DNA of 9,490 nt, taken from JAZDFH01 sp043808035. Its GTDB lineage: Bacteria; Patescibacteriota; Minisyncoccia; UBA6257; Colwellbacteraceae. The first letter of the stretch is position 1; each line of letters opens with the position of its first letter. Positions 5,075 through 9,490 of the stretch are shown here, piece after piece. Both the position numbers and the translations under genes were made by a program. Below the pieces are notes generated by a model that saw only the letters and a list, made by a program, of their open reading frames with translations, did not search any database and was not told the DNA's origin. The stretch lies in the NCBI GenBank assembly GCA_043808035.1, contig JAZDFH010000076.1, positions 1-9,490 on the forward strand, in the 5' to 3' direction.

Positions 5075-6328
5075 ATGCTTGACATTAATTTTATAAGAAA
5101 AGAACCGGACCGAGTTAAGTCTGGACTGAAGAAAAAGGGCATTGATGGCGTAATCATTGATCGGTTTTTACAAATTGATGACGAGTGGCGCGAGAAGATG
5201 ACGGAAATCGAACAAGTACGGGCTTTGAAAAACCAACTCGGGTCTAATGATCGTGAAAAGGGTAAGGAGATGAAAGAAAAAGAGAAAACACTGAATGAAT
5301 CCATCGATATTTTAAAGAAAGAACGGCTAGTTGTGTTGGAACAGATTCCAAATCTTCCGCCAGACGATGCCCTTATTGGGAAGGATGAGTCTGAAAACGT
5401 TGTTTTGCGTACTGTTGGTATAAAACCGGAATTCACGTTTCAGCCGAAGGATTATATAGATATTGCGAAAGCGTTGATTTCGACTGATTGTGCTGCGAAG
5501 TCTGTAGGCAGCAGATTTGGGTATCTTTTTGGTGATATGGTGCTTTTGGAATTTGGTTTGGTTAGGTTGGTGATGGATACATTATTACCACATGGTTTTA
5601 TTCCTGTTATCCCACCTGTTATGATTAAACCTGATGTTATGAGAGGTATGGGAAAAGTGAAGTTTATCGAAGAGGGAGACGCATTTTATGTCGGTGAGGA
5701 TGATTTGTATCTTGTAGGGAGCGCGGAGCATACGATCGGACCGATTCATATGAATGATGTTTTGAATGCCGAAGAATTGCCCAAAAGGTATGTTGGTTTT
5801 TCAACGTGTTTTCGGAGGGAAGCCGGTTCGTATGGAAAGGATACCAGAGGAATTTTGAGAGTACATCAGTTTGATAAATTGGAAATGTTTTCTTTTGCAC
5901 ATCCGGATAATTCAGAAGAAGAACATAAGTTTTTGCTCGCTCGGCAGGAAGAGTTGGTACAAAAACTTGGATTGCATTATAGAGTGATGCAAATTTGTAC
6001 TGGTGATATGGGGTTTGGTGATTATAAACAATATGATGTGGAAACATGGTTGCCGGGGCAAGGAAAATATCGAGAGACACATTCGTGCTCCAATACAACA
6101 GATTTTCAATCACGTGGTATTAATGTGAAATACAAGAGCCGCATCGGTGATGATGGAAAGCCGCAAACGGAATATGCTCATTTATTGAATGCAACTGCGT
6201 TTGCCATTGGTCGTATTCTTATTGCTATTATTGAGAATTATCAAACCGAAAAAGGTACGATTATAGTGCCGGAAGTGTTACTCGCCTATGTTGGAAAGAA
6301 AGAAATTGTTCCGGCAGATACCCTCTAA
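5075..6328 (+). CDS. serS: Serine-tRNA ligase
   Basis: The 417-residue class II synthetase charges tRNA-Ser. The ATG at 5075 is chosen over an in-frame TTG at 5057 because MLDINFIRKEPDRVK is the standard SerRS N-terminus. Residues about 30-100 form the lysine/glutamate-rich coiled-coil tRNA-binding arm (ends near LEQIPNLPPDD). The catalytic core has motif 1 (VIPPVMIKP), the serine-pocket TxE as SAE within LVGSAEHTIG, motif 2 (FSTCFRREAGSYGKDTRG, then RVHQFDKLEMF) and motif 3 (NATAFAIGRILIAIIENYQ), where the usual NGSG reads NATA. The TxE to SxE change is conservative. Length is normal. It follows the degenerate nucleotidyltransferase by 1 nt and its 3' end overlaps alr by 41 nt, so it is probably translated as part of that operon. 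Confidence 0.97.
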   Translation: MLDINFIRKEPDRVKSGLKKKGIDGVIIDRFLQIDDEWREKMTEIEQVRALKNQLGSNDREKGKEMKEKEKTLNESIDILKKERLVVLEQIPNLPPDDALIGKDESENVVLRTVGIKPEFTFQPKDYIDIAKALISTDCAAKSVGSRFGYLFGDMVLLEFGLVRLVMDTLLPHGFIPVIPPVMIKPDVMRGMGKVKFIEEGDAFYVGEDDLYLVGSAEHTIGPIHMNDVLNAEELPKRYVGFSTCFRREAGSYGKDTRGILRVHQFDKLEMFSFAHPDNSEEEHKFLLARQEELVQKLGLHYRVMQICTGDMGFGDYKQYDVETWLPGQGKYRETHSCSNTTDFQSRGINVKYKSRIGDDGKPQTEYAHLLNATAFAIGRILIAIIENYQTEKGTIIVPEVLLAYVGKKEIVPADTL

Positions 6329-7418
6329 AACGTGGGTAGAAATCGATAAAGGTGCTGTTCGGAACAATATTAAGACTTTTCGACGTATTATAGGAAATCG
6401 GGTGAAACTTCTTGCGGTAGTGAAATCCAATGCGTATGGGCATGGATTGCTTTTGTTTTCCCGACTGGCTGATGCATACGGGGTTGATGGTTTTTGTGTT
6501 GATAGCCTTGAAGAGGGAATCATATTACGTGAAGCGGGGATAAAAAAGTGTATTTTAGTACTTGGTTTTATACATCCTGCTGCATTTTCTTTTGCAGCAG
6601 GATACGATATTACGGTCACTATTTCTTCAGTGGCGTCTCTGCAAGTATATTGTGCGTTGAGTTCACCACGACCGAAATTTCATATGAAGGTTGATACGGG
6701 CATGCACAGGCAGGGCTTCTCGGAGAAAGAGGCTTTTGAGGTGGTTGATATATATCATAAAAAATCAACATTCAGGCAAGGGCTTAATGGTATATATACG
6801 CATTTTGCCGCTGCAACGGATATGACAGATCAAGCTTATACAGAAATGCAATTCTTTTCCTTGCAGAGAGTTATAGAAAAAGCAAAGACAGTGGGATTGA
6901 ATAATTTAACAAATCATTGCGCCGCCACAGGGGGTGTTTTGTTGGATAAAAAATATCATTTAGATGCTGTTCGTATTGGGATTGGTATTTATGGATTGTG
7001 GCCATCTAAGAAGCTGCGGATGCAGCGGGGAGTGGATATCCCATTACATCCTGTCATGGCGTGGTATTCTATAGTGAGTGAAGTGAAGGAGCTGCAGAAG
7101 GGAGAGTATATAGGGTATGATCTAACAGAGCGTGCAGTAAAACGTACTCAAATCGTGATTATCCCGATAGGATATTGGCATGGATATCCGCGGACGCTTT
7201 CAAGCGTTGGCACGGTTATCATTGGGGGTAAAAAGGCGCGTATTATAGGTCGTGTTACTATGGATATCATAACGGTCGATAGTAAGAACAATTCGGTTGA
7301 AGTGGGCGATGTGGTGAAATTGTTTCCCTGTGCAGATGATGTTGCACGGACTGCAGGGACGATTAATTATGAATTTGTAACACGCATTAATCCCGAAATC
7401 GAAAGACGTATCCGATAA
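6288..7418 (+). CDS. alr: Alanine racemase
   Basis: The 376-residue, fold-type III PLP enzyme makes D-alanine for peptidoglycan. Seen: TWVEID near the start, the PLP lysine K46 in AVVKSNAYGHG, KVDTGMHRQGF with the conserved arginine, NHCAATGG, RIGIGIYG (phosphate/pyridine contact region), the second-domain catalytic tyrosine Y277 in IGYDLTERA, IPIGYWHGYPR, and GRVTMD. Family consensus differs at two visible places: YGATY reads YDLTE, and GYADG reads GYWHG, while the catalytic Lys and Tyr remain. The start at 6288 overlaps serS by 41 nt; a TTG at 6306 is the main alternative, since the homologous region begins only at TWVEID. The stop is followed at once by the FtsQ-like gene (TAA-ATG), so wall precursor and division genes are coupled. 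Confidence 0.95.
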   Translation: MLERKKLFRQIPSKTWVEIDKGAVRNNIKTFRRIIGNRVKLLAVVKSNAYGHGLLLFSRLADAYGVDGFCVDSLEEGIILREAGIKKCILVLGFIHPAAFSFAAGYDITVTISSVASLQVYCALSSPRPKFHMKVDTGMHRQGFSEKEAFEVVDIYHKKSTFRQGLNGIYTHFAAATDMTDQAYTEMQFFSLQRVIEKAKTVGLNNLTNHCAATGGVLLDKKYHLDAVRIGIGIYGLWPSKKLRMQRGVDIPLHPVMAWYSIVSEVKELQKGEYIGYDLTERAVKRTQIVIIPIGYWHGYPRTLSSVGTVIIGGKKARIIGRVTMDIITVDSKNNSVEVGDVVKLFPCADDVARTAGTINYEFVTRINPEIERRIR

Positions 7419-8219
7419 ATGGCACGTATACATTCGCATATACAAAGGAAAAAGAAAATCAGGTATAGGATAAAACTATGCGTTTTGTTGTTTGGCGTAG
7501 TATTGTGTGTGTGCGGGGTATTGTATTTTTTTATACAATCTTCTTTTATTCATGTTGCGGCTTTTACCGTTGAAGGCAGCAAGCTGTTTGCTGAAGACGT
7601 TGTTCGAGAACAAGTCGGTGGTATATTGCGTAATAAAAACATTTTTGCACGGATATTGGGTGATGAGAATATTTTATCTTGGAGGAATAGTACTGTCACA
7701 GATATCCCTGCAATTTTTTCTCCTAATATCGCTGAGATTGATATAGAAAGAAACTTATTCCAACGGACTGTCCTTGTGGTATTACGTGAACGAGAAAAAA
7801 AGGCTGTGTGGTGTATTGCTAAAGATGGAGAAGAACAGTGTATGTGGGTGAGTGAGGAAGGATGGTTGTTGGGGTCTGCGCCGTTTTTTGAGGGGAGGGT
7901 AATCCCTATTGTACACGAACGTTCGTATCGTGATGTGGTAAAAGGTGAAGCGGTAATATCACCTCAAGAGATGAAAAATTTCCTTCATGCTTTTCAGCTT
8001 TTGGAAGAGGTTGGAGTAACGCCGATTTCTATAATAGTTGAGAATATGAGATTTAAAGAATTTGAGATAGAAACAGGCGAAGGACAAAAATTTTATTTTA
8101 GTTTTCTGTTTGACCCACTGTATACAGAGTCGGTAGTGAGATCTTTAGAGGACTCGGAAGAATGGAAAACGATTGACTATGTTGACTTACGAGTAGAGAA
8201 CAAAGTGTATTATAAGTAG
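7419..8219 (+). CDS. ftsQ: FtsQ/DivIB-like cell division protein
   Basis: The 266-residue bitopic membrane protein has a short basic cytoplasmic tail (residues 1-19, rich in Lys/Arg), one membrane segment (about 20-41, a LCVLLFGVVLCVCGVLYFF-type core), a POTRA-like domain starting at IHVAAFTVEG and running to about 115, then the beta domain. An AVWC...QCMWVSEEGWLLGSAP stretch corresponds to the C-W-[ILV]-[DS]-x-[ED]-G-x-[LV] region typical of FtsQ, and the C-terminus YVDLRVENKVYYK matches the conserved end of the family. FtsQ links early ring proteins to the septal synthase through FtsB/FtsL, outside the membrane. The order is unusual: ftsQ commonly sits directly upstream of ftsA, but here it is 4.6 kb downstream, after alr. 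The overlap-free TAA-ATG junction suggests coupling to alr. Confidence 0.85.
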   Translation: MARIHSHIQRKKKIRYRIKLCVLLFGVVLCVCGVLYFFIQSSFIHVAAFTVEGSKLFAEDVVREQVGGILRNKNIFARILGDENILSWRNSTVTDIPAIFSPNIAEIDIERNLFQRTVLVVLREREKKAVWCIAKDGEEQCMWVSEEGWLLGSAPFFEGRVIPIVHERSYRDVVKGEAVISPQEMKNFLHAFQLLEEVGVTPISIIVENMRFKEFEIETGEGQKFYFSFLFDPLYTESVVRSLEDSEEWKTIDYVDLRVENKVYYK

Positions 8220-8225
8220 GAGGGG
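8218..8225 (+). promoter_or_regulatory. Shine-Dalgarno site AGGAGGGG
   Basis: AGGAGGGG begins at the ftsQ stop codon and lies 10 nt before the ATG at 8236, supporting that start. A TATAAT (8226-8231) sits in the spacer, but no -35 is found at a suitable distance, so a promoter here is not claimed. Confidence 0.65.
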
Positions 8226-8235
8226 TATAATAAAT

Positions 8236-8538
8236 ATGAAAAAAATTGTTTGGACTAATCATGCGAAGGGAAAGATGCGTTATTATGGTTTGTCTGAAGG
8301 ACGGGTAATGCGTGTATTGCGGGTTCCTGAGCGTATCGAGGTGGGTATTGCAGAACATACCGCAGCATTGATGCAACCGGTTGCGAATATAAAACATCCG
8401 TATGAGATATGGGTCATGATTCAAGATTTTCCGGAGCAACAAACAGTAATTTCCGCATGGCGATATCCTGGCAGGACAAAGCTTGGAGAACCGCTTCCTG
8501 CTGAGATAATCCGTGAAATCAAATCAATCGTGTTATGA
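8236..8538 (+). CDS. Conserved small hypothetical protein, possibly DUF4258-like
   Basis: The 100-residue soluble protein has no signal or membrane segment. Its N-terminus, W-T-N-H-A-K-x-K-M-x-Y-Y-G-L-S-x-x-R-V, with VL and P soon after, resembles the opening helix-turn of DUF4258 and RelE/BrnT-like small proteins (HA..+M...G...V..VL..P). The second half has strands HPYEIWVMIQD and TVISAWRYPGR, and ends with a GEPLPAEIIREI helix. I have the impression that similar proteins recur in candidate-phyla-radiation genomes, but cannot verify it. There is no antitoxin-like partner next to it, so a toxin role is not supported. It has its own strong Shine-Dalgarno site and ends in an ATGA overlap with mpg, which argues for co-expression with the DNA repair gene. 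Confidence 0.75.
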   Translation: MKKIVWTNHAKGKMRYYGLSEGRVMRVLRVPERIEVGIAEHTAALMQPVANIKHPYEIWVMIQDFPEQQTVISAWRYPGRTKLGEPLPAEIIREIKSIVL

Positions 8539-9065
8539 GGAGTGTGCTTTCAAAAGAATTTTTTAACAAGCCGACTGTATTGGTTGCGGAGCAGCTACTT
8601 GGTATGTATCTGGTTGTGCGAAGTCAAGAACGAGAAATAGCTTACATAATAACGGAGACGGAAGCGTATGATGGACATGATGACAAAGCGAGTCATGCAT
8701 CGAAAGGAAGAACATCTCGAACAGAAATTATGTTCGGTCCGGCCGGTGTTTGGTATGTGTATCTTATTTACGGTATGTATTGGATGTTGAATATCGTGAC
8801 GGGTGAAATTGAATATCCCGCCGCTGTTTTGATCCGTGGCGTTGAGAATATAAATGGTCCGGGAAAGTTGACCAGAGAGTATAGTATTACGAAGCGATAT
8901 AATGGTATGCATGTTGATAAAAAGACGGGATTATGGATAGAGGATAGAGGTGTTCGTATTGATTATCAAAATATACTTCGAACGGAAAGGGTAGGTGTGC
9001 AGTATGCAGGCCATTTATGGGCAAACAAGCCATATCGTTTCATTTTGAAGAGTCATACCGAGTGA
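8535..9065 (+). CDS. mpg: 3-methyladenine DNA glycosylase (AAG/MPG family)
   Basis: The 176-residue enzyme removes alkylated purines such as 3-methyladenine by base flipping, starting base excision repair. Seen: LLGMYLV, the ETEAY motif with catalytic Glu43 and the DNA-intercalating Tyr45, H54 nine residues later (equivalent to human His136), SRTEIMFGPAGVWYVYLIYGMYWMLNIVTG, AAVLIRGVE, and GPGKLT. Compared with the family, the loop between VLIRG and GPGKL is very short: the usual P-x-x-G...M...R stretch is missing, which explains the length below the common 185-200. Catalytic residues are intact. The start ATG is set by the ATGA overlap with the preceding gene (8535-8538) and by the conserved LSKEFF opening. 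Confidence 0.93.
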   Translation: MRSVLSKEFFNKPTVLVAEQLLGMYLVVRSQEREIAYIITETEAYDGHDDKASHASKGRTSRTEIMFGPAGVWYVYLIYGMYWMLNIVTGEIEYPAAVLIRGVENINGPGKLTREYSITKRYNGMHVDKKTGLWIEDRGVRIDYQNILRTERVGVQYAGHLWANKPYRFILKSHTE

Positions 9066-9110
9066 GTAATAAAACGATGAGTAGTTGTTTTTCGTTGTTA
9101 GTTATAGAGT

Positions 9111-9139
9111 CTTTTTTCAATGCGCCGGTGTGGTACAAT
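9111..9139 (+). promoter_or_regulatory. Extended -10 promoter, probably leaderless
   Basis: TGG-TACAAT (9131-9139) is an extended -10, with a T-rich CTTTTT at the -35 place (9111-9116). The expected start site, near 9146, coincides with the GTG start of the next gene. There is no Shine-Dalgarno site. This parallels the promoter at 4657-4685. No clear terminator is seen between mpg and this promoter. Confidence 0.5.
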
Positions 9140-9145
9140 TAATGT

Positions 9146-9340
9146 GTGCAAAAACGTTGGTATCAGAAATTAGGCTCATTTCTTAAAAGGCAAGCCCCGC
9201 ATCCGAGGGAAATGATGATAATGGTTCTTGTTATTATGTTTTTGTTGGGTAAGCTTATTATGCTTTATATTGATCGGACAATGGTAGTTGAGGAAGACCC
9301 GTATTATTTTGAAGTTGATGAATTTTTGTATAAAAAATAG
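9146..9340 (+). CDS. Small single-pass membrane protein of unknown function
   Basis: The 64-residue protein has a basic N-terminus (about residues 1-22, with Lys/Arg and a HPRE segment), one hydrophobic helix (about 23-42, rich in Met, Val, Ile, Leu and broken by one Gly-Lys), and an acidic, aromatic C-terminal tail (VEEDPYYFEVDEFLYKK). By the positive-inside rule the N-terminus would be cytoplasmic and the acidic tail outside. The tail and topology recall small septum-type proteins such as FtsB/FtsL, but no coiled coil or leucine periodicity is visible, so that is not claimed. The GTG start is supported by the extended -10 just upstream; an ATG at 9142 is in another frame and soon stops. Confidence 0.6.
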   Translation: MQKRWYQKLGSFLKRQAPHPREMMIMVLVIMFLLGKLIMLYIDRTMVVEEDPYYFEVDEFLYKK

Positions 9341-9395
9341 GGTGGGGATAACAGTATTTTCCAGTCCGTAAAGTAGCCTGAAACAAATTCTCATA

Positions 9396-9490
9396 TCATG
9401 AGCTGTTTGTAATATTTTGGAAGAGTTTATTTCGAGCCTCATATGTTTTTTTCGCAGCATCAATATGAGATTCTTGCATTACTCTTCTTT
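9396..9490 (-). CDS. Possible 3' end of a convergent gene (partial)
   Basis: On the minus strand a frame enters from the right edge and ends with TGA at 9398-9396. It reads as a hydrophilic, helix-like C-terminus including HIDAAKKTYEARNKLFQ. An ATG at 9479-9477 lies in frame, but the frame is open to the window edge, so this is more likely the tail of a longer gene. Thirty codons are too few for identification. The interval 9341-9395 holds only a small palindrome (CTCAT-ATC-ATGAG, 9390-9402) and no clear terminator. Confidence 0.35.
   Translation of the reverse strand, partial: RRVMQESHIDAAKKTYEARNKLFQNITNSS

Noticed and set aside
8226..8231. TATAAT before the 8236 gene as a leaderless promoter
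   Set aside because: There is no -35 at proper spacing, only 4 nt separate it from the ATG, and a strong Shine-Dalgarno site already explains initiation.
9341..9490. tRNA or small RNA gene at the right edge
   Set aside because: No cloverleaf, CCA end or conserved T-arm sequence; only a minor 5-bp palindrome.

Overview
The window reads like an ordinary chromosomal stretch of a candidate-phyla-radiation (Patescibacteria, probably Parcubacteria-type) bacterium. This is a judgement from protein character: a lysine/arginine-rich bS21, a SerRS with a variant serine-pocket motif and a diverged motif 3, and a FtsQ-like protein with a tryptophan-cysteine pair. No database search was possible. The DNA is AT-rich. 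TGA is used as a stop (yqeY, the 8236-8538 gene, mpg) and no intact gene reads through TGA, so the standard bacterial code applies. Nearly all genes lie on the + strand and are tightly packed, with ATGA overlaps and near-zero gaps.

Layout. Positions 1-90 hold a weak promoter-like pair, a 9-bp inverted repeat and a strong intrinsic terminator. Immediately after comes the C-terminal half of a HIT-family protein whose N-terminal half is missing, then rpsU (bS21). The 200-nt gap 535-734 is unusually structured: it has a long imperfect hairpin (554-649), a second intrinsic terminator (698-725) ending 9 nt before the next start codon, and an upstream segment (652-661) able to pair with the 5' arm of that terminator. 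This is attenuator-like architecture. Next is a compact run yqeY - ybeY - ftsA - ftsZ, linking tRNA/rRNA quality functions with assembly of the division ring. A short gap with a possible relic ORF follows.

At 4229-5073 are two adjacent cytidylyltransferase-like genes. The first keeps the HxGH catalytic motif. The second is a clear paralogue in which both histidines and the C-terminal signature are gone, a probable pseudoenzyme. It appears to be expressed from its own promoter as a leaderless mRNA. serS, alr (D-alanine for peptidoglycan), a ftsQ/divIB-like division gene, a conserved small hypothetical gene and mpg (3-methyladenine DNA glycosylase) follow in one apparent operon. A further promoter with an extended -10, again consistent with leaderless initiation, precedes a 64-residue single-pass membrane protein. 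The right edge carries the probable 3' end of a convergent minus-strand gene.

Together the genes cover cell division (FtsA, FtsZ, FtsQ), wall precursor supply (Alr), translation (bS21, SerRS, YbeY, YqeY) and DNA repair (Mpg). I see no insertion sequence, CRISPR array, tRNA, rRNA or phage gene. The most novel items are the structured rpsU-yqeY intergenic region, the catalytic/degenerate nucleotidyltransferase pair and the leaderless promoters.
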